From: Spongospora subterranea
Taxonomy: Eukaryota > Endomyxa > Phytomyxea > Plasmodiophorida > Plasmodiophoridae
Assembly: GCA_900404475.1 (NCBI GenBank)
Contig: OUQQ01000362.1
Coordinates: 1 to 20,229, forward strand
Length of the DNA: 20,229 nucleotides
Direction of reading: 5' to 3'
Shown piece by piece: positions 13,176 through 20,229 of this stretch. Each line of letters opens with the position of its first letter. Position 1 is the stretch's first letter. The notes beneath the pieces were generated by a model, which saw only the letters and a program-made list of their open reading frames with translations, made no database searches and was not told where the DNA came from. A program made the position numbers and the translations under genes.

Positions 13176-13401
13176 CCTTGAGTTGTGGAATGGTGTGCTT
13201 GTTGCCCACTAGGTTGGCTGTACAGGTTCAAATGCTGAATTCGTTCGATCAATGATCAAAACCATTTTCGATACGTTCGTTCGGTTAATCTGAAAGTAGC
13301 TACTCACATATATGTTCAAACAGTATGACGCCACCTAACAAATGTGAGAATCAAGGGAATTACAAGTTTTTGCCAATATATCACGCTGGGCCCTCGATGC
13401 G
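13176..13401. other. Intergenic stretch
   Basis: No gene recognised between the ARMC6 promoter side and the next minus-strand remnant. The sequence is AT-rich with short repeated words (CGTTCG near 13230 and 13275). A plus-strand frame at 13325-13519 has no family similarity. Confidence 0.4.
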
Positions 13402-13885
13402 TCACTGGTTTGAGCTGATGGCGTCTTCAGTAATTGGGTCCAGCATCACATCCTCGCTGAGGGATCGAAAAACATTTACACGTTTTCCGGGATTGTTGTT
13501 CTTTGGCAAAAGCGTGTAACTACATTCAATGCTCAACGTCTCCCTGTTTTCTTTGCACACGTGTATCGACGGCGCTATTCGTTTGAGAATACTCTTTCCG
13601 ATGGAGTCAGTAGCCGCAGAAAATTTCAGACGAACCGAAAACACATATCGACAATGAATCAGGATTGTAAATTGTAATCGGAACATTCCGATATATTTTG
13701 GATTCCATAAAATCAATACTACCAGTTGTGTCGAAACCCATCTATTGTTTCAGATCAATCTCCATGGCCGTTATGATATCTGGACTCACCGATTGGCTTC
13801 TCGCTAATATTTGGACGAGATCGACTGCAGGATCGACAAAAACATCGTTCCTTTCAGCAACGCCTATCTCTCGCACGATTGGGAA
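13402..13885 (-). pseudogene. Unidentified minus-strand gene remnant
   Basis: Three coding-like pieces read in order on the minus strand. A first exon (about 13885-13790) contains VREIGVAERNDVFVDPAV. A well-formed 48-bp intron follows (13742-13789, GTGAGT...CAATAG). A second piece (13741 down to about 13640) contains MESKIYRNVPITIYNPDSL. The continuing open frame (VRLKFSAATDSIGKSILKR... to stop at 13402) is one frame off, and no AG acceptor lies near enough to bridge it, so a frameshift is likely. I do not recognise the family. The gene may have lost its upstream part where the gypsy element starts at about 14018. Confidence 0.35.
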
Positions 13886-14238
13886 CTTCGAAGATTTGAT
13901 GGTGGAATGGAGGCGTCATCGTTCGGTTCTCATTCACCTTGTGCTTGCGCAGCCTCGATTTTACCCAAATCCTGGATGAAGACGAAACAAGCCTTGGCGG
14001 ATAGAGGTTGAGGTCAATTCAGCACGCCATTGGGTGATCCGCAAAACCCCATTACGCTAGAAATTCGAACCGCCAGCGTCAACGCGTGATGGCTTGATCG
14101 GAAACAGTCAACATAAACAAGTGTAAACAGTTGGCTGTTTTTGCGTTTCGTGAAGACATCAAAAATGGCGTATTGCAGGTCAAATGCTTTGGTGTGCGAC
14201 AATGCAGATAACGTCAGTAAGTTGTTTTCGGGAACTAG

Positions 14239-15126
14239 ATGAAGTTGGTTCCCCTGGGTGAAACCGAGACGTGTCACGAAAGTGTTAAACTTCCGACTCA
14301 GTATTCAGATTTTCGCAGACGATTTTCTCCCAGCAAGGCGCAGAAACACTACCACCGCATCGACCAGGGTGTCGACTCTGCTATCAATCTGGAAGAAGAT
14401 GACAATCCTACATCCAAGGTAATCTGGAACGAGATTTTATCAGGAATTCTCAGTCCCCGCTCCCAGCGCCGATTCTTTCTGTTGAAAAGAAGAATGGTTC
14501 ACTAAAATTGTGTGTCGATGACAGGTCGCTCAACAACATTCACTAAGCGAGAACCATATCCACCACCTCTAATCGACGACATTTTACAACAACTCGCGAT
14601 CGCCAAATGCTACACGAAGGTTGACCTGCGCGGCGCGTACAATCTGGTGAGGATCAGACCAAAAGATGAATGGAAAACGGCGTTTAACTGCAAGTACGGT
14701 CACTTTGAATATCAAGTTATGCCATTTGGTCTCAAGAATGCTCCAGCCTCGTTTCAAAAATTTATGAAAGACGTTCCAGGACTGCCTGGGAAAATTGGTG
14801 GTTGTATATCTGGATGATATCTTAATTGATTCTCGGGATCTAGTGGAACACGAAGCTCATGTCAAGGCGGTTTTACAACGGTTGCGCGAAACGAAGTTGT
14901 TTGCCAAGGTCGAGAAATGCGCTTTGGAGTTCGACGTGTGGAATTCCCTGGTTACGTCATCAGCCCGAAAGAAATTGGAATGGACCCAGGGAAAACGTCC
15001 AATATTACATCGTGGCAAACACCCACGTCCGTCAGAGGAATTCAATGCTTCGTAAGATGGGATAAATTTGACCGCGACGTCATCTCTCGACACTCCAACA
15101 ATACGCAGCGCCACTGTACGAGCTGA
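14239..15126 (+). pseudogene. Gypsy reverse transcriptase (degenerate)
   Basis: Recognisable blocks: VKLPTQYSDFRRRFS linker (about 14280-14325), [20 protein letters not shown] (about 14462-14524), [15 protein letters not shown] (about 14611), [20 protein letters not shown] (about 14706-14763), catalytic YLDD (14807-14818), and [15 protein letters not shown] in a further frame (about 14952-14996). The frame changes near 14490, 14540, 14795 and 14930. The region between the linker and the first RT block is about 15 codons short of typical elements. The YLDD motif itself is intact. Confidence 0.85.
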
Positions 15127-15149
15127 CCAAGGCCAGCACCAAGAAGCTT

Positions 15150-15600
15150 TTGACGCAATCAAACGGGGCCTTCACGCAAGCACCAATATTTGCCCATTCC
15201 ATTAGCGCCCTGTTTGGTGGAAACTGGCGCCTCCGACTTCGCCATGGGTGTATGATATTATCACAGGTTCAAGGAGATGGTAAATTACGCCCCATCGCAT
15301 GTCATTCGCGGAAATTCACCCCTGCCGAAATCAATTACGAGACCCACGATAAAGAATTACTAGCCGTGGTTGTGGCAGTCTCGCGGTGGCGACATTACTT
15401 GGAAGGCAGTCCTCATAAGATTGAGATTCTGTCAGGTCACAATAATCTGCGTTATTTATGAACTTTTGAAATCCTGAATCGATGTCAAGCTCGCTGGTCT
15501 ATGATTCTGTCGGAGTACGACTACGTAATCCACCATCGCTCAGGGTCGCTCGCCGGACAGCCGGACGTGCTGTTTCGTCGACCCGAATTTGAAAAACAAG
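15150..15600 (+). pseudogene. Gypsy RNase H (degenerate)
   Basis: [12 protein letters not shown] (about 15217-15252) corresponds to the family's ETDASDFAxGAV, with the first catalytic Asp changed to Gly (codon 15226-15228), followed at once by a stop and a frame change. The next frame continues with [30 protein letters not shown] (about 15330-15375) and, past a stop at 15459-15461, CQARWSMILSEYDYVIHHRSG. The order matches gypsy RNase H; catalysis is not possible. Confidence 0.8.
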
Positions 15601-15839
15601 ATCGAGATCCAGTATGGGCACAGCAACGAACGTCACCTCTGGTCAGAGGAACATCTCAGCACAGTTCCCCAACAGCTGCACAGTATCATATCAACTCACG
15701 AAAACCGGCCGTTCATCAACATGATCAGGAGAATCTCAGAGAGAATATCAGTGTCAGGATGGGCCAGTTCAGCAACAAATCCTCCACGTCACCAAAAACC
15801 ATACAAGGTCTATCGTACAGACAACAGGCACTCGTTGTA

Positions 15840-17197
15840 CCCACAGAAGCTGCACAACTCAAGATACTCGCACAGCTCCACGAAGGGCCATTAGAAGGTC
15901 ACCTGGGTAGGCCGAAAACGATTCAAGCAGTTCAACGGCTGAATAGCGAGCAACGAGAGTGCGATTTCTTCTTGGATCGAAAAGATGATATTCCTTCTGC
16001 TTGGTCAAGTATCCGATAAAGATGCGTTTGATCATTCTTGGTTGAAGTTTGCGATGAAGTTGATTTGGTTCATGAACATGAGCAATAACGCCGAATGTGC
16101 GGCGGTTTTCAAGTTTTCACTGTTCGCCGAACCACTCTTCGTATGGCGTCGTGTGCTCGAACAATGCTGAGTAGTGTCTTCGACTTGTCAAATGAGCGGC
16201 TGTGTTGACGGCAAAGGACCAGAATTCTCTCACATTTTTGGTAATCCGGTATGACCGATTTCGTTCGACGTTATGTCCAATCGTGTGATCGCTTTCAGCG
16301 AACCAAACTGCAGCCCAAGTCGCCACCAGGACTGTTAAGACCGTTGCCCATTCCAACGGATTTATGGCGATCCATATCACTATATTTTACAGTCAAACTA
16401 CCCAAACCCAACGATTTTGACTCAATTCTCGTCGTGGTTGATCGTTTGTCAAAAATGGCGCATTTTATCCCCTGCAAAGAATCAATCACATCTCCACAAC
16501 TAGCTGAATTGATGCTACGGCAAGTGTGTTCCAGCTTCATGGACTTCCGGTCGGCGTTGTATCAGATCGCGACCCGCAGATGGTTGCAGGATTTTGGAAA
16601 AGTCTTCTCCACAGGCTACAGATTCAACGGAAACTATCTACGTCAAGACGTCCACAGACCAACGGACAGACAGAACGGGTCAATCAGGTAGTAGAGCAGT
16701 ACTTGAGGACGTTCTCCTTTTCTAATTATGGGTTCCATCCCCGCACAATCGATGTCTCGTCATTCTGCCAATCACAACTTAATTCCTCCGCTGATGAAAG
16801 GGCGAATCACCTTCGGAGCATTCGTTTACTTTTGCGGCGACAACTCGAACAGGCCGTGAACTCGATGAAACAATACGACGATAAAAAACGATCCGATGCT
16901 CCAGCATATTCGCTGGGCGAGTTGGTCATGGTGAAGAGAAACGATTGGAATAAAACACGACCATGTCCCAAGCTCGAAGATCGATTGGCAGGGCCTTTCC
17001 CAATCATAGCAATCATTAACGAGGTGATGAAGCTACCAACAACCTGGCGGGTTCATAATACTTTCCATGTTTCCCAGCTTGAACCATACCACGCGAATGA
17101 CATCACGAAACGAGAACAGGTCTGTCCACCAGAACCCGTATTCTTCCCCAGAAGGATCATCGCAGCCACTGTTTATCGTCCAATATCTGTACAGTGA
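15840..17197 (+). pseudogene. Gypsy integrase (degenerate, interrupted)
   Basis: The His half of the zinc-binding domain (LHEGPLEGHLGRPKTIQAV, about 15878-15935) and its Cys half (VRRYVQSCDRFQRTK, from about 16260, second Cys replaced by Phe) are separated by about 300 bp of foreign sequence. The core follows: SISLYFTVKLP, where the first catalytic Asp has become Tyr (codon 16383-16385), then DRLSKMAHFIPCKES. After a frame change come VVSDRDPQMVAGFWKSL and QTNGQTERVNQVVEQYLRTF, which keep the second Asp and the Glu. The C-terminal part (YSLGELVMVKRN, RLAGPFPI, WRVHNTFHVSQLEPYH) is readable to 17197. No chromodomain seen. Confidence 0.85.
15946..16245 (-). pseudogene. Ty1/copia integrase fragment, antisense, inserted in gypsy integrase
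   Basis: On the minus strand one frame reads VREFWSFAVNTAAHLTSR, then HTTPYEEWFGEQ, a single stop (at 16117), and in the same frame RRTFGVIAHVHEPNQLHRKL, MIKRIFIGYLTKQKEYHLFD, RNRTLVAR. These are the end of the copia integrase core (FWAEAVNTAxYLxNR, TPYExWxGxKP) and the following FGCxAYVH, FxGYxxxxKxYRLxD block. About 100 codons are almost undamaged, unlike the host gypsy element. Neither copia LTRs nor flanking copia domains are present. Confidence 0.8.
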
Positions 17198-17313
17198 CCC
17201 ACATCTGATTCCCTGAAGTCAAGTTACGAGAAGGGAATCAGATCGTATTATTGTTAGTCGCTAATACACACATCCTTCGTCTATTTCCTCCGTTTAATCC
17301 CCTGCCTCCGTCC
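17182..17313 (+). repeat. LTR-like repeat with internal hairpin, copy 1
   Basis: Begins AATATCTGTACAGTGACCCACATC, as does the copy at 19151. It contains a 12-bp hairpin: ATCTGATTCCCT (17203-17214) and AGGGAATCAGAT (17232-17243). It continues TCGTATTATT...TTAGTCGCTAATACAC, ATCCTTCGTCTATTTCCT and CTGCCTCCGTCC. It lies directly behind the gypsy integrase, where a 3' LTR is expected, but neither end is proven. It could instead be an unrelated non-autonomous element. Confidence 0.7.
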
Positions 17314-17370
17314 ACACTGGAGAAGGCGAAAGGTACGTAAACCTTGATAGGCAAGCGGATCGTATAATAG

Positions 17371-17501
17371 TGTTAGGATAAGGACGGAGGCAGAGACCAG
17401 ACGTAGGAAATAGACGAAGGATGTCGTGTATTGGCGACTAATAATACGATCTGATTCCCTTCTGGTAACCGTCTTCAGGGAATCAGATCGTCTGATGTGG
17501 G
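17371..17501 (-). repeat. LTR-like repeat with internal hairpin, copy 2 (inverted)
   Basis: Reverse complement of copies 1 and 3, about 85 percent alike to copy 1 over 105 bp by eye. It carries the only perfect version of the hairpin: GATCTGATTCCCT (17448-17460) and AGGGAATCAGATC (17477-17489). With copy 1 it forms a tail-to-tail inverted pair with a spacer of about 60 bp, in which the minus copy appears to run on further than copy 1. Confidence 0.7.
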
Positions 17502-17536
17502 AAGTTGCGGTAATCACGGGAGTTTGCGTAAAACTG

Positions 17537-17552
17537 GTTTTTGGTGAAAAAT
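17537..17552. repeat. 16-bp dispersed repeat, copy 1
   Basis: GTTTTTGGTGAAAAAT, identical at 18024-18039 and with one mismatch at 19337-19352. It lies 15 bp beyond the stop of the minus-strand ORF 17567-18118. Confidence 0.5.
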
Positions 17553-17566
17553 ATACTATTAAACCA

Positions 17567-18118
17567 TTATTGGGATTTATTTTCAAAGAGACTCATTGAG
17601 GAGTCATCACGACCTTCCTCGCGCACCGTAAGATTTATCAGCATTTGACATGGATTCCCTTTGCTGTTTTTTACAACTCTTTGTGTCTTGCCGCTTAAGA
17701 CAGGCTTTCCTAACCATATTCTGTATGTATAACAAGCAGGAGGGCCATCAGTAAATAACGACCCTAGAATCCTTGATTCTGGGTCCGCTAGAACCTCCGC
17801 GATTGACTTCAAAGCAGGATCGATAAATGGTGTTGCATCTCCGAACGTATCGGTGATGGTAATAACCAACTGCAATCCGTCCTCTGATCCTCGAGATTTC
17901 ATGTCAATACGACCCAAAAGGGTCACGATGACCAAGACCTTGGATATCAGGCTTTCACGGCACATGTATTCCACTGACCGATGTAAATTGAAATCGGAAA
18001 AAACTGCTTTTGAAATAAGAGCAGTTTTTGGTGAAAAATGGAGGTACACAACCGGATTCCTTGATTTCCGGACAACGTTTTCCCAATACAGCAACGTTAT
18101 GGTCCGGTGGTTCTTCAT
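17567..18118 (-). CDS. Unidentified minus-strand ORF
   Basis: 183 codons from ATG 18118 to a stop at 17567. The C-terminal two thirds looks protein-like: VLVIVTLLGRIDMKSRG, DGLQLVITITDTFGDA, YTYRIWLGKPVLSGKTQ, LINLTVREEGRDDSS. The first 60 residues include a stretch (18000-18040) encoded by a hairpin and a dispersed repeat, so the true start or an intron may lie inside. No signal peptide or membrane segment is clear. I do not recognise the family; it may be a gene, a transposon ORF, or the 3' part of a longer gene with exon 18115-18272. Confidence 0.35.
   Translation of the reverse strand: MKNHRTITLLYWENVVRKSRNPVVYLHFSPKTALISKAVFSDFNLHRSVEYMCRESLISKVLVIVTLLGRIDMKSRGSEDGLQLVITITDTFGDATPFIDPALKSIAEVLADPESRILGSLFTDGPPACYTYRIWLGKPVLSGKTQRVVKNSKGNPCQMLINLTVREEGRDDSSMSLFENKSQ
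18000..18039. repeat. 9-bp inverted repeat overlapping the 16-bp dispersed repeat, copy 2
   Basis: AAAACTGCT (18000-18008) and AGCAGTTTT (from 18020) are exact reverse complements around a 10-12-nt loop. The right arm runs into the second copy of GTTTTTGGTGAAAAAT (18024-18039). Confidence 0.5.
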
Positions 18119-18272
18119 TTGATGGGCCTGTCAACCAAGGACATTGCTGATTTTGTTGTCTTCACACGAATTCTACATTGGGCTCCCAGATAATTCGAGT
18201 CGATATTATTGAAGATTCCTTTTAGGTCCTTAACATGCTTGCCTGTAAGCTTCTCCGGCTGGTAATCATTCG
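18115..18272 (-). CDS. Possible exon upstream of the minus-strand ORF
   Basis: After a plausible acceptor (AATTAG, ending at 18273) a 52-codon frame reads NDYQPEKLTGKHVKDLKG, then FNNIDSNYLGAQCRIRVK, with a stop at 18115-18117. Composition is protein-like and no stop intervenes, but no family is recognised and the splice to the ORF at 17567-18118 is not resolved. Confidence 0.25.
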
Positions 18273-18464
18273 CTAATTATTGCGATTTCGTGGGGATCCT
18301 GCATCCAACCTTGTTTATTTGCTGCCATTTGGCTCTTGCTCATTGCGGCTGTTTGTTGCGACAGTACCGTACGTACCATCGGCACTGTTTAAAAACAGGC
18401 CAGTGGGAGTCAGCGCAGTCCGTGGCGCATTTTGGTTTTAATCTCCTTAACAGAGAGTGTATTT

Positions 18465-18690
18465 ACGTACTGCAGGTGGCTGAGATAATCTCTTGGCGCG
18501 ATATGATACAATGGGCTGTGGTGCTATGGGACTTGACGCGTACTGTAGGCGGCTGGGGGATTCCTGACGCGACATGATACAGTGGCTGTGGCGCAATGGG
18601 ACTTGACGCGTACTGTAGGGGGGGATTCCTGACGCGACATGATACAATGGACTGTGGCGCAATGGGACATGACGCGTACTGTAGGCTGCT
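18465..18690 (+). repeat. Degenerate tandem repeat, about 66-73 bp period
   Basis: The word CGTACTGTAGG (or CGTACTGCAGG) recurs at about 18467, 18540, 18610 and 18676, giving periods of 73, 70 and 66 bp. Each unit holds GCGACATGATACAATGG (or a close variant), CTGTGGCGCAATGGGAC and TTGACGCGTACTGTAGG. The periods are not all multiples of three, so the minus-strand open frames over it (18447-18770 and overlaps) do not keep a repeated peptide in frame and are not called as genes. Confidence 0.7.
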
Positions 18691-19150
18691 GCCGGCTCCG
18701 CCGCAGTTTCCTGACAAGAGATGACCTCTTGCTGGTCATTCTTGTCAACTCCTTGCATAGTCTGTATCAAAACATATCAACGAATCTTGTTCGTCCCTAA
18801 CAGTTCTGTTGTGCGCCCATTGCGTGCCGATAAAGTTCCTTTATTCCGATGATCGTAGTGGAATCCACCCAGATGTTTTGTCGGAAATTAATGTAGGAGT
18901 AACAGCGTAGGTACTGTTCCAACACGTGATTTATTTGTCTGCCCATCCGTCTGGGGGTGTCGCGATTGAGGACATTTTGCGATCAGAGCAGTTGGTGGAA
19001 ATCATCCGGTTGCTGCAGGATTCAAGAAGTAGGGCTCCTGCAAGAGCACCCTCACCACCGCCACCACCAAGACGCCGAATGTCATCCGTTGGAATCAGCC
19101 CTGAACTCCACGAGTGTCAGGGCTTCACATGTCATGACCCCACTATTGAT
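18691..19150. other. Unassigned stretch with a proline-rich frame
   Basis: No recognised gene. A plus-strand frame (18926-19231) reads VAIEDILRSEQLVEIIRLLQ and then a proline/arginine-rich run (SPPPPPRRRM). It looks more protein-like than chance, but it continues into the LTR-like repeat at 19151, has no known domain and no clear splice sites. Confidence 0.3.
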
Positions 19151-19297
19151 AATATCTGTACAGTGACCCACATCAGACGATATGATTCCCTGAAGACAAG
19201 TTACCAGAAGGGAATCAGATCGTATTATTAGTCGCTAAGACACACAGCCTTCGGCTCTTTCCTACTCTAGTCCCTTGTCTCCGTCGTTGTCCTAACA
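19151..19297 (+). repeat. LTR-like repeat with internal hairpin, copy 3
   Basis: Starts AATATCTGTACAGTGACCCACATC like copy 1, then has AGACGAT as in copy 2 before the hairpin GATATGATTCCCT (19179-19191) / AGGGAATCAGATC (19209-19221), which has one mismatch. Similarity continues through TTAGTCGCTAAGACACA to GTCCTAACA near 19297. Its preceding sequence is unlike that of copy 1, which places the left boundary near AATATCTG. Confidence 0.7.
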
Positions 19298-19336
19298 AGA
19301 AAGCGTGAAACGCTCTGAGAGCATTAAAATGATGTT

Positions 19337-19382
19337 GTTTTTGGTTAAAAATTGAAAATCGGGGTTTTTATCATGATAAAAA
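19337..19382. repeat. 16-bp dispersed repeat (copy 3) and 18-bp perfect palindrome
   Basis: GTTTTTGGTTAAAAAT (19337-19352) differs at one base from the copies at 17537 and 18024. It is followed by TTTTTATCATGATAAAAA (19365-19382), a perfect 18-bp palindrome, about 45 bp beyond the stop of the minus-strand ORF ending at 19428; it could form a transcript hairpin in that 3' region. Confidence 0.5.
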
Positions 19383-19427
19383 AGATGGTGTTGTTTGTTT
19401 TCGGTGAGTCACGATCCTCGAAGTGGT

Positions 19428-20229
19428 CTATGATCGAGATTTCTTTACAGCCTGATCGGAATGAGTTTGGTGGGACATCTTGCGCTTGCGATTAGAGCAA
19501 CTAACGGGATATCCAAAATGTTTCAGCGCCTCCTCCGTTAAATTTGCATTCCATTCGTAAATTTCTAAGGCTTGACGATAGAAGGATTGTGTATAGCATA
19601 ATTCGCCAGTCTCGTCGCCTGATGAGGTTAAGGTATTGAAATCAATGTTAGGTTTTACGATCATGAACATGGTACGAAAGGATACTACAGGGTTGTCTGT
19701 CACATTGTCTTCCTCATCGAGTTCGTTGATGCGCACGTCTGCATGCGCGACACTTGTCGGATTCCAGACATACATCTCGCCAACCGGCATATTGTATCTG
19801 GTGTACCACTTTCGAGGATCTTCATCGTCAGAGCGGTCTATCAGGAATTGACGAGTGGCGTTTGAATCATCAAGTTGAAAAGTGTAAACACTATCCTCGT
19901 TTGGTTGGGGTGTGAATGCCAATGGCGAAAACCCAACAGACTCAAGGGGCGCCCAAACCGACATTAAATGAACGAGGGTCAACCTGTCCTTTACCAGTTG
20001 TTCCATATCCCCATCGTATACCCGAAGAGCAGTGGTCCTGAGAATATCATTCTCTGCCGAAGAGCTCATTATGAATGAGGATGAACGGAAGTCTTTCAGC
20101 AGGTAGTTAAGATCAGCATCGTGAGGAAGGTCAACCTGAGCACAGGACTTGCGGTGATCCTTGTGCTTTTGCAGGGAAGTTCGCAATTTCATCACGATCC
20201 AGTCAGGATGTGCACCATGAACTCCATCA
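19428..20229 (-). CDS. Unidentified protein, 5' end beyond the window
   Basis: The frame is open from the window edge to a stop at 19428-19430, at least 266 codons; ATG 20192 is internal to it and need not be the start. Visible parts: Lys/Arg-rich segment (LRTSLQKHKDHRKSC), VHLMSVWAPLESVGFSPLAF (about residues 75-95), DPRKWYTRYNMPVGEMYVW (about 128-146), and a basic C-terminus (NRKRKM and KKSRS about 12 residues apart) like a bipartite nuclear localisation signal. The VW.PL...PLA and WY...M..GE..VW pattern loosely recalls the CmcJ/AsaB-like oxygenase family, but the usual His ligands are not evident, so this is a weak suggestion. Length and lack of stops favour a real exon. Confidence 0.55.
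   Translation of the reverse strand, partial: DGVHGAHPDWIVMKLRTSLQKHKDHRKSCAQVDLPHDADLNYLLKDFRSSSFIMSSSAENDILRTTALRVYDGDMEQLVKDRLTLVHLMSVWAPLESVGFSPLAFTPQPNEDSVYTFQLDDSNATRQFLIDRSDDEDPRKWYTRYNMPVGEMYVWNPTSVAHADVRINELDEEDNVTDNPVVSFRTMFMIVKPNIDFNTLTSSGDETGELCYTQSFYRQALEIYEWNANLTEEALKHFGYPVSCSNRKRKMSHQTHSDQAVKKSRS

Larger units (their letters stand above)
14018..17197 (+). mobile_element. Decayed Ty3/gypsy LTR retrotransposon
   Basis: Domain order protease trace, reverse transcriptase, RNase H, integrase is that of Ty3/gypsy. At least six frame changes, several stops, a deletion in the linker before RT and loss of catalytic residues in RNase H and integrase show it is dead. The left limit is set by a protease-like stretch (PITLEIRTASVNA, about 14038-14080) whose expected DTGA site is unrecognisable. 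No gag was found and no 5' LTR was recognised; the repeat beginning at 17182 may be the 3' LTR. Confidence 0.85.

Noticed and set aside
14014..14277. Minus-strand 87-codon ORF
   Set aside because: The plus strand here shows gypsy protease/linker similarity, so the minus frame is probably a shadow.
18447..18770. 107-codon minus-strand ORF with a repeated peptide
   Set aside because: It lies on the tandem repeat, whose periods are not multiples of three; open frames occur in all three minus-strand phases.

Overview
The window comes from a nuclear genome of a small, probably microbial eukaryote. Three conserved protein genes are interrupted by many very short GT-AG introns (mostly 41-61 bp), intergenic distances are small, and the rest is decayed retrotransposon DNA. 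The clade cannot be fixed from sequence alone. A glutaminase-CPSase fusion without attached dihydroorotase or ATCase, tiny introns and an ARMC6 orthologue fit several protist lineages (a rhizarian or alveolate/stramenopile-grade organism is one guess).

Layout. 1-1540: non-coding, repeat-rich DNA with an imperfect hairpin (14-61), remnants of a non-LTR retrotransposon (about 330-830) and two copies of a TACCGTA-rich repeat (869-1203). 1541-7921 (+): a complete glutamine-dependent carbamoyl-phosphate synthase II gene, about 37 exons and about 1,490 residues. 8339-11424 (+): a complete SEC23 gene, 14 exons, 787 residues. 11477-12898 (-): an ARMC6-like armadillo-repeat gene with one intron, convergent with SEC23 and only 52 bp from it. 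13402-13885 (-): an unidentified, apparently frameshifted gene remnant. About 14018-17197 (+): a heavily decayed Ty3/gypsy element (protease trace, RT, RNase H, integrase), with an antisense piece of Ty1/copia integrase lodged in its integrase zinc-binding region. 17182-19297: three copies of an LTR-like repeat with a strong internal hairpin, two of them tail to tail, plus unidentified minus-strand ORFs and a degenerate tandem repeat. 19428-20229 (-): an unidentified ORF running off the right edge.

The three housekeeping genes are functionally unrelated: de novo pyrimidine synthesis (CPSII), COPII vesicle coat and Sar1 GAP (SEC23), and an armadillo-repeat protein of poorly known role. Nothing suggests an operon-like system. 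The exon models for CPSII and SEC23 were built by hand from splice signals, reading phase and family similarity; every junction from 1725 to 7921 and from 8339 to 11424 is phase-consistent. The most unusual observations are the copia-in-gypsy antisense fragment, the repeated hairpin element, and a GC-AG intron in CPSII next to a frame-breaking GT decoy donor.
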